64,000 bases of DNA from Plastoroseomonas arctica. Its GTDB lineage: Bacteria > Pseudomonadota > Alphaproteobacteria > Acetobacterales > Acetobacteraceae. The stretch is from contig NZ_JAAEDH010000015.1 of assembly GCF_018128965.1 (NCBI RefSeq), positions 50,044 through 114,043 on the forward strand, written 5' to 3'. Under the pieces are notes generated by a model. It saw only the letters and a list, made by a program, of their open reading frames with translations. It was not told the DNA's origin and searched no databases. The translations under genes were made by a program, and so were the position numbers. This document shows positions 1 through 8,472 of the stretch, in pieces. Every line of letters begins with the position of its first letter. Position 1 is the stretch's first letter.

Positions 1-652
1 AGCGCTTCTGGGCCGCCTTGAAGCCGGCATCCTTGGTGCCTGGGCTGAGGTGACGCAGGTGGAAATCGATCACCCAGGCGCTGCGCCCGGCCAGGCGCGC
101 GTGCAGGCACAGATCGGCGCCGTAGAAATGGAACCCGGTGAGGTCGGCGGAAAGTCCCAGCGGCGCGTCGCGATTCAGCACGATGAAGTTCTCATCGAGG
201 CTCGCGGCGCGGGCGGGCAGGGCGCCACGATGCTGGTCCTCGCCATGAGGGTCGGAGATGCGAATGGCGAGGTCGCCGGCATCGGTCCCCCCCGCGTTCC
301 CGGCGAGCGCCCAGTCCGGATCCAGCGCATCGAGTTCGGCGAGGCGCACGGCGAGGACCTCGGCGCCGTCATCGAGCAGCCGCACATCCTGGTGGCAGAG
401 GATGATGAAGGGCGCCTGGCTCATCGTCATCAGGCGGGAGATGCCGCGATAGGCGTCCCAGGCGGGGCCCTCGGAATTGTCGAGGTAGAGGAATTCGCAA
501 GTGTCGCGCGCGAAGCCGTTGGCGGAAAAACTCGCGACCATGGCGCGATACTGGGCGTGGTCCGTGACCAGCGTGCAGATGGAAAAGCGCGGCGCTGCGC
601 GGGCCAGGCCCGCGTCGATGGGAAGTGCGCCAGTGTGACCGTCGGCCGCCAT
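1..652 (-). CDS. Glycosyltransferase-like protein, 3' end cut by the window
   Basis: The reading frame opens at the ATG of 650-652 and runs off the left edge with 217 codons visible and no stop. The visible part alternates short hydrophobic strands and polar loops as in a GT-A nucleotide-sugar fold: an early strand FSICTLVTD, a strand ending CEFLYLDNSEG, and FIILCHQDVRLLDD, where the acidic pair near HQD could be the DxD-like metal site. The family resemblance is by fold pattern, not by a diagnostic motif, so the product name is tentative. It is divergent from the DNA ligase gene, with only about 35 bp between the two starts, so their promoters must overlap or lie inside a coding region. No signal peptide or membrane segment is visible in this part. 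Confidence 0.55.
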   Translation of the reverse strand, partial: MAADGHTGALPIDAGLARAAPRFSICTLVTDHAQYRAMVASFSANGFARDTCEFLYLDNSEGPAWDAYRGISRLMTMSQAPFIILCHQDVRLLDDGAEVLAVRLAELDALDPDWALAGNAGGTDAGDLAIRISDPHGEDQHRGALPARAASLDENFIVLNRDAPLGLSADLTGFHFYGADLCLHARLAGRSAWVIDFHLRHLSPGTKDAGFKAAQKR

Positions 653-687
653 GGCGGCGCTTATACAGTCTTTGCGGCGGGCGCGCG

Positions 688-2265
688 ATGAGCCTGCCCG
701 CCTTCGCGACGCTGCTCGAACGGCTGCTGTTCACGCCGGGGCGCCTGGCGAAGCTCGCCCTGCTGCGGCAATGGTTCGCCTCGCAGCCGGATCCGGAGCG
801 CGGCATCGGGCTCGCGGCACTCACCGACGAGCTGGTGCTGCGGGTGGCCAAGCCCGCTTTGCTGCGCGAGATCGTCGCGGCGCGGACAGACCCGGAGCTG
901 CTGCGGATGAGCCGCGACTACGTCGGTGATTTCGCGGAGACCGCCGCGCTGATCTGGCCGACGCGCCCCGGTGTGAACGCGCCGCCGCCGGGCCTGACCG
1001 AGGTGGTCGATGCGATGGAGGCCGCACCCAAGGCGGAGCTGCCTGCGCTGATCGCGGATTGGATGGACAGGCTTGATGCCAGCGGCCGCATCGCGCTCGC
1101 CAAGCTCGTGACGGGGGGCTTGCGGGTCGGTGTTTCGGGCCGGCTCGCGCGGGTGGCGCTGGCGGAGTGGTCGAGCGTCGATGTCGGCGAGATCGAGGAG
1201 GTTTGGCACGGCGTCACGCCACCCTATGCGAGCCTGTTCGCCTGGCTGGAGGGTCGCGCGCCGCGGCCGGATGCCGCCGGCCAGCCGGTGTTCCGGCCGT
1301 TGATGCTCGCCCATCCGCTGGAGGCGAACGACCTCGCGGCGCTGCAGCACGAGGCGTGGCGCGCGGAGTGGAAATGGGACGGCATCCGCGTGCAGGTGGT
1401 CGCCGGGCCGGGCGGTGCGCGCCTGTTCAGCCGCGGCGGCGAGGATGTCTCGGGCGCGTTCCCGGAGATCGTCGCGGGGCTGGGCTTCAACGCCGTGCTG
1501 GATGGCGAACTGCTCGTCGTGCGGGATGGCGAGGTCGCGCCATTCGGCGATCTGCAGCAGCGGCTGAACCGGAAGACCGTGACGCCGAAGATGCTGCGCG
1601 AGAGCCCGGCGGAGGTGCGGCTATACGACCTGCTGATCGAGGGTGAGGAGGATCTGCGCATGCTGTCCTTCGATGCGCGGCGGGCGCGGCTGGAGGCGTT
1701 TTTCGCGCGCGAGGCGCCAGCGCGCATGGCGCTGTCGCCGTTGATCGCGTTCGGGTCCATCGCGCAGCTTGCGGCCGTGCGGGATGGGGCGCGAGCGGCA
1801 TCGATCGAGGGGCTGATGCTCAAGCGGGGTGACAGCGCCTATGTCGCGGGCCGGCAGAAGGGTCTGTGGTGGAAGTGGAAGCGCGATCCACTCTCGATCG
1901 ACGCGGTCTTGATGTATGCGCAGCGCGGCAGCGGGAAGCGGTCCAGCTTCTACTCGGACTACACCTTCGGGGTTTGGCGGGGGGAGGAGCTGGTGCCGGT
2001 GGGGAAGGCGTATTCGGGGTTCACCGATGCGGAGCTGGTGTTTCTGGATCGGTGGGTGCGGAACCACACGACGGCGCGGTTCGGGCCTGTGCGGGAGGTG
2101 GAGAAGGGCCTTGTCCTGGAGGTGGCGTTCGATGCCGCGCAGCGCAGCAGCCGCCATCGCTCCGGCGTGGCGCTGCGCTTCCCGCGGATCGCGCGCATCC
2201 GTTCCGACAAGCCCGTGGAAGAGGCGGACCGTCTGGAGTCCGTTGAGGCCTTGATCGCCGAATGA
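688..2265 (+). CDS. ATP-dependent DNA ligase
   Basis: A 525-residue ATP-dependent DNA ligase of the bacterial repair type (the family often annotated as cisplatin damage response ligase). It joins nicks via an enzyme-AMP intermediate. The adenylation motif is EWKWDGIR with the nucleophilic lysine at about K229. An N-terminal helical DNA-binding domain precedes it, and the catalytic core continues with LFSRGGEDVS, LDGELLV and EGLMLKR before a C-terminal OB-fold containing WWKWKRDP. The ATG at 688 was preferred over an upstream in-frame start at 625 because the extra 21 residues are Arg-rich, match nothing in the family and would overlap the divergent gene. In many genomes this ligase sits with a partner exonuclease and helicase; neither is in view here. 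A terminator-like hairpin follows 50 bp after the stop. Confidence 0.93.
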   Translation: MSLPAFATLLERLLFTPGRLAKLALLRQWFASQPDPERGIGLAALTDELVLRVAKPALLREIVAARTDPELLRMSRDYVGDFAETAALIWPTRPGVNAPPPGLTEVVDAMEAAPKAELPALIADWMDRLDASGRIALAKLVTGGLRVGVSGRLARVALAEWSSVDVGEIEEVWHGVTPPYASLFAWLEGRAPRPDAAGQPVFRPLMLAHPLEANDLAALQHEAWRAEWKWDGIRVQVVAGPGGARLFSRGGEDVSGAFPEIVAGLGFNAVLDGELLVVRDGEVAPFGDLQQRLNRKTVTPKMLRESPAEVRLYDLLIEGEEDLRMLSFDARRARLEAFFAREAPARMALSPLIAFGSIAQLAAVRDGARAASIEGLMLKRGDSAYVAGRQKGLWWKWKRDPLSIDAVLMYAQRGSGKRSSFYSDYTFGVWRGEELVPVGKAYSGFTDAELVFLDRWVRNHTTARFGPVREVEKGLVLEVAFDAAQRSSRHRSGVALRFPRIARIRSDKPVEEADRLESVEALIAE

Positions 2266-2302
2266 CCGGCGCTGCGTTCGCGGCTGGTATCGGTGATAAA
2301 CA

Positions 2303-2338
2303 TAAAAGATGGGGGTCTGGGGGAAATTCATTTCCCCC
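2303..2338 (+). terminator. Hairpin after the ligase gene, copy 1 of a dispersed repeat
   Basis: Arms GGGGGAAA and TTTCCCCC enclose a TTCA loop (2319-2338), preceded by AAAAGATGGGGGTCT. Almost the same 36-37 bases recur at 53258-53294, again at the end of a plus-strand gene. There is no clear T-tract after the stem, so intrinsic termination is inferred from position and stem strength only. Confidence 0.5.
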
Positions 2339-2400
2339 AGTCTTGTTGACCCGGTGTGGTCGGCGTGGTGCGCTCGCGCGAAATCTTGGAAGGATCGTCC

Positions 2401-3183
2401 ATGTCACTTATGAAAAACCACGCCCGCGCGCGTCTGGATGCCGGCGAACTCGCCCTGGGTTTCGGTGTGCATCACATGCGCGGCTCCGCCGTCGGCATGA
2501 TCGCCAAGGCGACTGGTTTCGACTGGCTGTTCATCGACATGGAACATGGCGCGATGAGCGTCCACGAGGCGACGCAGATCGCGATCGCAGCACTCGGCCA
2601 GGGTGTCACGCCGATCGTGCGGTGCTGCAAGGATGCGTTGTTCGAGGGCACGCGCGCGCTCGACAATGGCGCGATGGGCGTGGTGGTCCCGCATGTGGAC
2701 ACGGTTGAGGAGGCGCGCATGGCCGCGGCCGCCTATCGTTTCCCGCCGGTGGGGACGCGCAGCTGGGGCGGCCCTCCCTTTGCGTATGGAATGGTGCCGC
2801 CGGACACCGCCAAGGCGCAAGAGGAGCTCAACCGCGAGATCCTGATCTGCGCGATGATTGAGACCCCCGAGGCGGTGGCCAATGCGCATGACATCGCGGC
2901 TGTGCCGGGGATCGACAGCCTGATGATCGGGACGTCGGACCTCACCGCCTCGATGGGCATCGCGGGGCAGATCGGGCACCCGGATGTGCGTGCGGCCTAT
3001 GCCAAGGTGGCCGATGCCTGCAAGGCCTCGGGCAAGGTGCTGGGCATGGGCGGCGTCTATGACGAGGTGGTGGCGAAGGACTACATCGCGCTCGGCGCAC
3101 GGTTCCTGTTGTCGGGGTCCGACCATGCCTTCCTGATGGCGGGTGCGGGATCGCGGGCGAAGTTCCTGCGGTCGCTCGGGTAG
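2401..3183 (+). CDS. HpcH/HpaI-family aldolase
   Basis: A 260-residue class II (metal-dependent) aldolase of the HpcH/HpaI family, which cleaves or forms 2-oxo acid aldols to release pyruvate or a related fragment. Family residues are in place: FIDMEHGAMS with the catalytic His and acidic residue near the N-terminus, the phosphate/carboxylate-binding region around VRCCKDALFEG, MIETPEA (metal-binding Glu) and IGTSDLTASMG (metal-binding Asp). Length is normal for the family. The start at 2401 follows a good GGAAGGAT ribosome site. It stands alone between the ligase and the iron module, so the physiological substrate (4-hydroxy-2-oxo-heptanedioate, 2-keto-3-deoxy-rhamnonate or other) cannot be told from context. 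Confidence 0.88.
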   Translation: MSLMKNHARARLDAGELALGFGVHHMRGSAVGMIAKATGFDWLFIDMEHGAMSVHEATQIAIAALGQGVTPIVRCCKDALFEGTRALDNGAMGVVVPHVDTVEEARMAAAAYRFPPVGTRSWGGPPFAYGMVPPDTAKAQEELNREILICAMIETPEAVANAHDIAAVPGIDSLMIGTSDLTASMGIAGQIGHPDVRAAYAKVADACKASGKVLGMGGVYDEVVAKDYIALGARFLLSGSDHAFLMAGAGSRAKFLRSLG

Positions 3184-3191
3184 CAGATGAG

Positions 3192-3220
3192 AATCCCTCG
3201 CAAATCAGTTGCGAGGGATT
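3192..3220. promoter_or_regulatory. Perfect palindrome upstream of the iron module; candidate Fur/Irr-type operator
   Basis: Two perfectly complementary 12-base arms, AATCCCTCGCAA and TTGCGAGGGATT, flank ATCAG. The centre CGCAAATCAGTTGCG resembles the alphaproteobacterial Fur/Mur box (about TGCAAATnATTTGCA). The dyad ends 44 bp before the start of an Fe(III) receptor followed by bfd and bfr, so iron-dependent control is the simplest reading. It begins 8 bp after the aldolase stop but has no T-run on either side, which argues against a terminator. Confidence 0.5.
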
Positions 3221-3264
3221 CGCAAACCGGTTATGGCTTTGGGGCCGCATTGAAAGGGTTCCCC

Positions 3265-4284
3265 ATGCGCCGTCGCCTGCTGCTTGCCGCACCCGTCCTG
3301 CTCGCCGCCCCCGCGGTGGTGCGAGCGCAGGAGAGGGTGCTGAACCTGTATTCCTCGCGGCACTACGACACCGACCGGGTGCTCTATGAGGGGTTCACGG
3401 CCGCGACGGGCAACCGCGTGCGGCTGATCGAGGGTGACGCGGACCAGCTGCTGGCGCGCATCCAGGCCGAAGGTGCCAATAGCCCCGCCGACGTGCTGAT
3501 GGCCGTCGATGCGGCGCCGCTGCAGCGCGCGGTGGATGCCGGCGTGCTGGCGCCGACGGAGAGCGCGGTGCTCGCCGCGCGGGTGCCGGCCGGGCTGCGG
3601 GCGCCGGGGGGCGAGTGGTTCGCCGTCTCGCGCCGCGCGCGGGTGCTGATGTACGACAAGCGGCGCGGCGTGCCGGCGGGCCTCGCGCGTTACGAGGACC
3701 TCGCCAAGCCCGACTATCGCGGCCAGATCCTGGTGCGCGCCGCGGCGCACCCCTACAACACCTCGCTGATGAGCGGCATCATCGCGGCCAATGGCACGGA
3801 GGCCGCCGAGGCCTGGGCGCGCGGCGTGGCCGCCAACCTCGCCCGCCCACCGCAGGGCGGCGACCGCCCGCAATTCGAAGCGGTGGCGGCCGGGCAGGGC
3901 AGCATCGCGATCGCCAACACCTATTACCTCGCGCGCTATGGCGCCTCGGGCATCGCATCCGAGCAGGCGGTCTACGACAAGCTCGGCGTGCTGTTCCCCA
4001 ACCAGGCCGATCGTGGAGCGCATGTCAGCGTCTGTGGCGCGGGCGTGGTGAAGTCCGGCCAGCACCGCGAGGCCGGGCGTGCCTTCCTCGAATACCTGGT
4101 CAGCCGCCCGGCGCAGGAATTGTTCACCAACGGGAATTTCGAATACCCCGTGGCCCCCGACGTGGAACCCCACCCGGCACTCGCCGCCTTCGGCAGCTTC
4201 CGCGCCGATGATCGCGGCGCCCAGGTGCAGGGTGCGCTCTCGGCGCAAGCGCTGCAGATCATGCAGCGCGCCGGCTGGCGGTGA
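3265..4284 (+). CDS. Fe(3+) ABC transporter substrate-binding protein (FutA/FbpA type)
   Basis: A 339-residue periplasmic iron receptor. A Sec/Tat-like signal peptide (MRRRLLLAAPVLLAAPAVVRAQ) is followed by LNLYSSRHYDTDR, the classic opening of the ferric-iron-binding protein family (YSSRHY carries an iron-ligand Tyr). IAIANTYYLARYG contains the paired tyrosines that coordinate Fe(III), and GAHVSVCGAGV follows. The start at 3265 was chosen because the signal peptide begins there and AAAGGG lies just upstream; an in-frame start at 3187 would add 26 residues and cross the palindrome. No iron permease or ATPase gene is adjacent, so its membrane partners must be encoded elsewhere. The stop overlaps the bfd start (GTGA), indicating one transcript with bfd and probably bfr. 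Confidence 0.9.
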   Translation: MRRRLLLAAPVLLAAPAVVRAQERVLNLYSSRHYDTDRVLYEGFTAATGNRVRLIEGDADQLLARIQAEGANSPADVLMAVDAAPLQRAVDAGVLAPTESAVLAARVPAGLRAPGGEWFAVSRRARVLMYDKRRGVPAGLARYEDLAKPDYRGQILVRAAAHPYNTSLMSGIIAANGTEAAEAWARGVAANLARPPQGGDRPQFEAVAAGQGSIAIANTYYLARYGASGIASEQAVYDKLGVLFPNQADRGAHVSVCGAGVVKSGQHREAGRAFLEYLVSRPAQELFTNGNFEYPVAPDVEPHPALAAFGSFRADDRGAQVQGALSAQALQIMQRAGWR

Positions 4285-4478
4285 GCGAGGCCGTGTACAT
4301 CTGCCTGTGCAATGGTCTGACCGACCGCGTCGTCGGCCAGGCGGTCGAGGGCGGCGCCGCGCGCCCCGGCGAAGTCTATGCCGCGTGCCAGTGCAAGGCG
4401 CAGTGCGGCAGCTGCGTCCGGCTGATCCTGGGGATCATCAAGGACCTGGCCTCCGGCCAGCCGGCCGTTCAGCGGTAA
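4281..4478 (+). CDS. bfd: Bacterioferritin-associated ferredoxin
   Basis: A 65-residue [2Fe-2S] ferredoxin that delivers electrons to bacterioferritin to release stored iron. Cluster ligands expected for the family are visible: CLCN near the N-terminus (C8, C10) and CGSC (C42, C45), plus two extra cysteines at C36 and C38. The GTG start overlaps the stop of the iron receptor gene, so translation is coupled. Bacterioferritin follows 94 bp downstream, which supports the assignment. Length is typical for Bfd. Confidence 0.93.
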   Translation: MSEAVYICLCNGLTDRVVGQAVEGGAARPGEVYAACQCKAQCGSCVRLILGIIKDLASGQPAVQR

Positions 4479-4572
4479 TCCGGTATCCCGGGGGCGGTCG
4501 AACGCCCTCGCTTGCCCTGGCCGACGGGCACGCAGCCCGGTAGCGTTGCCTCTCTTCAATCAGGATCTTTCC

Positions 4573-5058
4573 ATGCCGCGCGACCCCAAGGTCATCGAAC
4601 ACCTCAACATCCAGCTCACCAACGAGCTGACCGCGATCAACCAGTATTTTCTGCACGCACGCACGCTGCGGCACTGGGGTGTGACGCTGCTGGGCAAGAA
4701 GGAATACAAGGAATCGATCGAGGAGATGGTCCATGCGGACTGGCTCATCGAGCGCATCCTGTTCCTCGGCGGGCTGCCCAACGTGCAGCGGCTGAACAAC
4801 GTCATGGTGGGCCAGAACGTCCAGGAAATCCTGGAATGCGACCTCAAGCTCGAGGAGAAGGCGCTGGTCGACCTGCGCGAGGGCATCGCCTATTGCGAGA
4901 CGGTGCGCGACTACGCATCACGCGACCTGCTCGCCAAGATCCTAACCGCCGAGGAAGAGCATGAAGACTTCCTCGACGCGCAGTTCGAGCTGATCCGCCA
5001 GATCGGGATAGAGCGCTACACGCTGCTCAACAGCGGCCCTGCCAACGAATACGAGTAG
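4573..5058 (+). CDS. bfr: Bacterioferritin
   Basis: A 161-residue bacterioferritin, the haem-containing iron-storage protein that forms a 24-subunit shell. The start MPRDPKVIEHLN aligns with the usual MKGDxKVIEHLN opening, so ATG 4573 is chosen over an in-frame ATG at 4546. The ferroxidase ligands are kept: E18 in TNELTAINQYF, E51 and H54 in EEMVHAD, and E127/H130 in AEEEHEDFLD. The haem-ligand methionine M52 is also kept. It should therefore be catalytically competent. It lies downstream of an Fe(III) receptor and Bfd, giving an uptake-storage-release set probably under the palindrome at 3192-3220. Confidence 0.95.
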   Translation: MPRDPKVIEHLNIQLTNELTAINQYFLHARTLRHWGVTLLGKKEYKESIEEMVHADWLIERILFLGGLPNVQRLNNVMVGQNVQEILECDLKLEEKALVDLREGIAYCETVRDYASRDLLAKILTAEEEHEDFLDAQFELIRQIGIERYTLLNSGPANEYE

Positions 5059-5062
5059 CGGC

Positions 5063-5401
5063 TCAGGCGCCGACCAGCCGGCCGGTCGCCCAGGAGACGA
5101 CGGAGACGATGATGGCGCCCATGAAGGCGGCGCCGAAGCTCGCGACCACCATCCCCGGGATCACCGCCGCGGTCAGCGCGAACATCGCCGCATTCACCAC
5201 CAGGATGAACAGGCCCAGCGTGATGATGGTGAGCGGCAGCGACAGCGCGACCGCGACGGGCCGGATGATCGCATTGACCAGCCCGAACACCGCGGCCGCG
5301 ATCACCAGCGTCAGCGTCGAGGAGAAGCTGATCCCGGCGATGAGCTGGTCGGCGCACCAGAAGGCGAAGGCCGTGATGAGAAGCGTGACGATGTAGCCCA
5401 T
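5063..5401 (-). CDS. Phage holin family 4 (YvlD-type) small membrane protein
   Basis: A 112-residue integral membrane protein of the so-called mycobacterial 4-TMS phage holin superfamily (PF04020). Four hydrophobic segments cover most of the length, with the family-typical FGLVNAIIRPV and LSLPLTIITLGLF in the middle. Despite its name this family is a chromosomal housekeeping membrane protein, and nothing phage-like surrounds it. The start at 5401 was chosen because it begins directly with the first membrane helix and has GGAG about ten bases upstream. The gene is convergent with bfr, with four bases between the stops. Confidence 0.82.
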   Translation of the reverse strand: MGYIVTLLITAFAFWCADQLIAGISFSSTLTLVIAAAVFGLVNAIIRPVAVALSLPLTIITLGLFILVVNAAMFALTAAVIPGMVVASFGAAFMGAIIVSVVSWATGRLVGA

Positions 5402-5569
5402 AGAGCGTCTCCGAGCGGAAGGGATCACAGCCTTTGTCGCTGCGCCCTGGTAACGGCCGCTGATCACGGAGGTTTCAACGGGGGAGGTTTTTCGCGGGGC
5501 GGTCTGGCGCAGCGGAACCCTCATCGTCCCGTCACATGAGTGCAACCTAAACCGCCTAGCACGCGAGGC

Positions 5570-6421
5570 ATGTTCACCCTCGCGCAGATCTCCGACACCC
5601 ATCTGGGCGCCCATACGCCTCTGTTCCGGGCCAATTTCGCCCGGGTCGCCGGGCAAATGGTGGCACGCGTGCCGGACGTGATCGTGGCCACCGGCGATGT
5701 CTCGCTCGATGGCGCGGACCGCGAGGCGGATCTCGAATACGCCGCGCGCAGCTTCGCACGGCTGCCGCGGCCGGTCCTCGCCGTGCCGGGCAACCATGAT
5801 GTCGGCGACCACCCGGACCGCGCACCGCGCCAGCCGTTTTCAACCGAGCGGCTGGAGCGGTTCGAGCGGCATTTCGGCCCGGCGCGGTGGATGGCCGACC
5901 GGGAGGGTTGGCGGCTGCTGGGGTTGAATTCGCAGGTCGCCGGCACCGGGCATCCAGAGGAGGCGGCGCAGGCGGGGTTCATTGCAGAAGCGCTGGCGAC
6001 GCTGGGCGAGCGGCGCCTCGCCGTATTCCTGCACAAGCCGATCTTCACGACCACGCCGGAGGATCCGCTGTTCGACTACTGGTCGGTGCCGCCCTTCGCG
6101 CGCGCGCCCTTCCTGCCCTTGCTGGCGCATCCGGCGTTGCGGCTGGTGGCCTCGGGGCATCTTCACCTGCACCATGAGGCGACGCGCGGCGGGGTGCGCC
6201 TCGCCTGGGCGCCGGCGGTGTCCTTCGTCGTGGCCGAGGATGAGCAACCGGGGCTGCCGGGCGCGCGCCCCTGCGGCTACCTGCTGCACCGCTTCGGTGC
6301 GGACGCCGTCACGACGGAGCTGGTGTGTCCGGACGGGATGGAGCAGCCCTTCATCCACGACGTCCGCGCCGAGGCCTATCCGGACTCCGCGCTGCTGGCG
6401 GCCGCCCCCGATGCGGGCTGA
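5570..6421 (+). CDS. Metallophosphoesterase (CpdA/GpdQ-like)
   Basis: A 283-residue calcineurin-like phosphoesterase with a dinuclear metal site: ISDTHLG (D-x-H), ATGDVSLDG, VPGNHDVGD, FLHKP and SGHLHLHH complete the five blocks of the class III cyclic-nucleotide and glycerophosphodiester phosphodiesterases. The protein is cytosolic, with no signal peptide. Its last 11 bases overlap the ATPase gene of the following Ugp-like importer, so it belongs to that operon. That context favours a GpdQ-like glycerophosphodiesterase acting on an imported substrate over a cAMP phosphodiesterase, but the motifs do not distinguish them. The start ATG 5570 has a weak ribosome site. Confidence 0.85.
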   Translation: MFTLAQISDTHLGAHTPLFRANFARVAGQMVARVPDVIVATGDVSLDGADREADLEYAARSFARLPRPVLAVPGNHDVGDHPDRAPRQPFSTERLERFERHFGPARWMADREGWRLLGLNSQVAGTGHPEEAAQAGFIAEALATLGERRLAVFLHKPIFTTTPEDPLFDYWSVPPFARAPFLPLLAHPALRLVASGHLHLHHEATRGGVRLAWAPAVSFVVAEDEQPGLPGARPCGYLLHRFGADAVTTELVCPDGMEQPFIHDVRAEAYPDSALLAAAPDAG

Positions 6422-7562
6422 GGGCGGACGCGCCATCCTCATCGAGGGCGTTGAGAAGGCGTTCGGCGCGACGCGGGTGCTGAAGGGCGTGAGCCTGACG
6501 CTGCGGCAGGGCGAGTTCATGGCCCTCGTCGGCCCCTCGGGGTGCGGCAAGACCACGCTGCTGCGCATCGTCGCGGGGCTGGAGAGTGCCGATGCCGGGC
6601 GCGTGGTGATCGGCGGGCGCGATGTGACGCGGGCGCGACCGGCGGATCGGGACATCGCCATGGTGTTCCAGAACTACGCGCTCTACCCGCATCTGACGGT
6701 GGCGCAGAACCTCGCCGTGCCGCTGGCGATGCGGCGGCTATCGGCGCTGGAGCGGTTGCCGCTTGTCCATCGCCTGGTTCCCGGCAATGCCGCACGACGG
6801 CGCGCGATCGCTGCGCGGGTCGGCGAGGCGGCGGCGATGCTGCGCATCGCCCACCTGCTGGATCGCCGCCCGGGGCAACTTTCGGGCGGGCAGCGGCAGC
6901 GGGTCGCGCTCGGACGCGCTCTTGTGCGCGAGCCGGCGGCGTTCCTGATGGATGAGCCGCTGTCCAATCTCGACGCCGAGCTACGCGCGGGCACGCGGCA
7001 GGAGATTGTCGACCTGCATCGCCGCGCCGGCGTGACAACGATCTACGTCACCCATGACCAGGTCGAGGCGATGACCATGGCCGACCGCGTGGCGGTGATG
7101 ATGGAAGGCGAGGTGCTGCAGCTCGGCACCCCGCGCGAGGTCTATGACGACCCCTGCGACATCCGCGTGGCCGGTTTCCTGGGCAGCCCGCGCATCAACG
7201 CGCTGCCGGGCATCGCGACGGAGAACGGCGTGTCGCTCGGCACCCTGGCGCTCCCGCTTCGCGCCGCTGCGGCACCGGGTTCGGCGGTGACGATCGGGCT
7301 GCGTCCCGAGGCGATCCGCGTTGCGCCACTCGGCCTCGCCTGCCGGGTCGAGCATCTGGAATATCTCGGCGCAGAGACTTTGCTGCATGCGCGGCTGGAG
7401 GCGCCCGAGGCGCGCATCGTCGCGCGGCTGCCGGTCGCGGCTGGCGAGGGGCTTTCCCGCGGCGACGCGGTCCGGCTCGGTGCCGATTGGGAACGCGCGC
7501 TGGTGTTCGGCGCGGATGGCAAGCGCCTCGCGTTGCACCAGGCGGCGCGCATCGATGCCTGA
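6411..7562 (+). CDS. ABC transporter ATP-binding protein, UgpC/MalK type
   Basis: A 383-residue ATPase of the carbohydrate-uptake class 1 family. Walker A GPSGCGKTT, Q-loop VFQNYALYPH, signature LSGGQRQR, Walker B AFLMDEPL, D-loop SNLDAELR and switch THDQ are all intact, followed by a TOBE regulatory domain (GLRPEAIRV). Between the Q-loop and the signature there is an unusually long, Arg-rich stretch (about LSALERLPLVHRLVPGN) that makes the helical domain longer than usual. The start overlaps the phosphoesterase gene by 11 bases and the stop overlaps the permease start by 8, so the five genes from 5570 to 10600 form one translationally coupled operon. Confidence 0.92.
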   Translation: MRAEGGRAILIEGVEKAFGATRVLKGVSLTLRQGEFMALVGPSGCGKTTLLRIVAGLESADAGRVVIGGRDVTRARPADRDIAMVFQNYALYPHLTVAQNLAVPLAMRRLSALERLPLVHRLVPGNAARRRAIAARVGEAAAMLRIAHLLDRRPGQLSGGQRQRVALGRALVREPAAFLMDEPLSNLDAELRAGTRQEIVDLHRRAGVTTIYVTHDQVEAMTMADRVAVMMEGEVLQLGTPREVYDDPCDIRVAGFLGSPRINALPGIATENGVSLGTLALPLRAAAAPGSAVTIGLRPEAIRVAPLGLACRVEHLEYLGAETLLHARLEAPEARIVARLPVAAGEGLSRGDAVRLGADWERALVFGADGKRLALHQAARIDA

Positions 7563-8472
7563 GGCGCTGGCCCTGTCGGCGCCGCGCCGCGCCACTGCCG
7601 TCCTCGGCGAGGCGAGCGCGGCCTGGTTCCTCGTTGCCCCCGCCGGCATCGCGCTGTTCCTGCTGCTGCTCGGGCCGAGTGCCGCGCTGCTGGCGCTGTC
7701 CTTCAGCGATTGGGAACTTGGCGCACCGACGCTGGCCTGGATCGGCTTCGAGAACTACGCCGAGCTGGCAACGGACCCCGTGTTCCGCGCGGCACTGTCG
7801 AACACGCTGGTCTATGTCCGCGTGGTGATGCCGGCTTCCATCGGGTTGGGCCTGGGCGTCGCGCTGCTGATCGAATCCGGTACCCGCCTGCGGGCCTTCT
7901 TCCGCGCGGTGTATTTCCTGCCCGTCGTCTCGCTGCTCGTCGCTATGGCGACGGCCTGGCAGTACCTGCTGCACCCGACCATCGGGCCGGTGAACAAGCT
8001 GCTCGCGATGGTCGGCATCGCGCCGGTCAACTGGCTGGGCTCGTCGGACTGGGTGATGGTCTCGCTGTGTATGATCGGGGTCTGGGAGAACCTGGGCTTC
8101 GTGGTCGTTCTGTTCCTCGCCGGGCTCACCGCAATCCCCGCGGACCTCTACGCGGCGGCCGAGACCGATGGCGCCCGATCGGGGCTGGACCGGTTCCGCC
8201 TGGTGACATGGCCGCTGCTCGGGCCGACGACGCTGTTCGTCGTGACCATCACCGCGATCCGGTGCCTGCGCGTGTTCGACACGGTGGCCGCACTCACGCG
8301 CGGCGGTCCCAACAACGCCTCCGAGGTGCTGCTGCACATGATGTACCGGGAGGGTTTCTCGTATTTCCGCATCGGCTATTCGGCGGCGATCACCGTGGTG
8401 TTCCTGGTGATCGTGCTGGCGTTGATGCTGGTGCAGACGCGCCTGCTGGACCGTCAGGTGCATTACGGATGA
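7555..8472 (+). CDS. ABC sugar/glycerol-3-phosphate permease, UgpA type
   Basis: A 305-residue inner-membrane permease with six predicted helices. The EAA loop near the C-terminal third reads YAAAETDGARSGLDRFRLVTWPLL, in the expected EAA---G position. It would form a heterodimer with the permease encoded next. The start ATG 7555 overlaps the ATPase stop, and its own stop overlaps the next start (ATGA). The family imports oligosaccharides or glycerol-3-phosphate and its diesters. Confidence 0.9.
   Translation: MPEALALSAPRRATAVLGEASAAWFLVAPAGIALFLLLLGPSAALLALSFSDWELGAPTLAWIGFENYAELATDPVFRAALSNTLVYVRVVMPASIGLGLGVALLIESGTRLRAFFRAVYFLPVVSLLVAMATAWQYLLHPTIGPVNKLLAMVGIAPVNWLGSSDWVMVSLCMIGVWENLGFVVVLFLAGLTAIPADLYAAAETDGARSGLDRFRLVTWPLLGPTTLFVVTITAIRCLRVFDTVAALTRGGPNNASEVLLHMMYREGFSYFRIGYSAAITVVFLVIVLALMLVQTRLLDRQVHYG

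Noticed and set aside
3192..3220. Palindrome read as the terminator of the aldolase gene
   Set aside because: No T-tract on either strand and the centre resembles an iron-box; operator preferred, though a dual role is not excluded.
5063..5401. Prophage remnant suggested by the holin family name
   Set aside because: The YvlD/holin-4 family is a common chromosomal membrane protein and no phage genes, attachment site or integrase are nearby.
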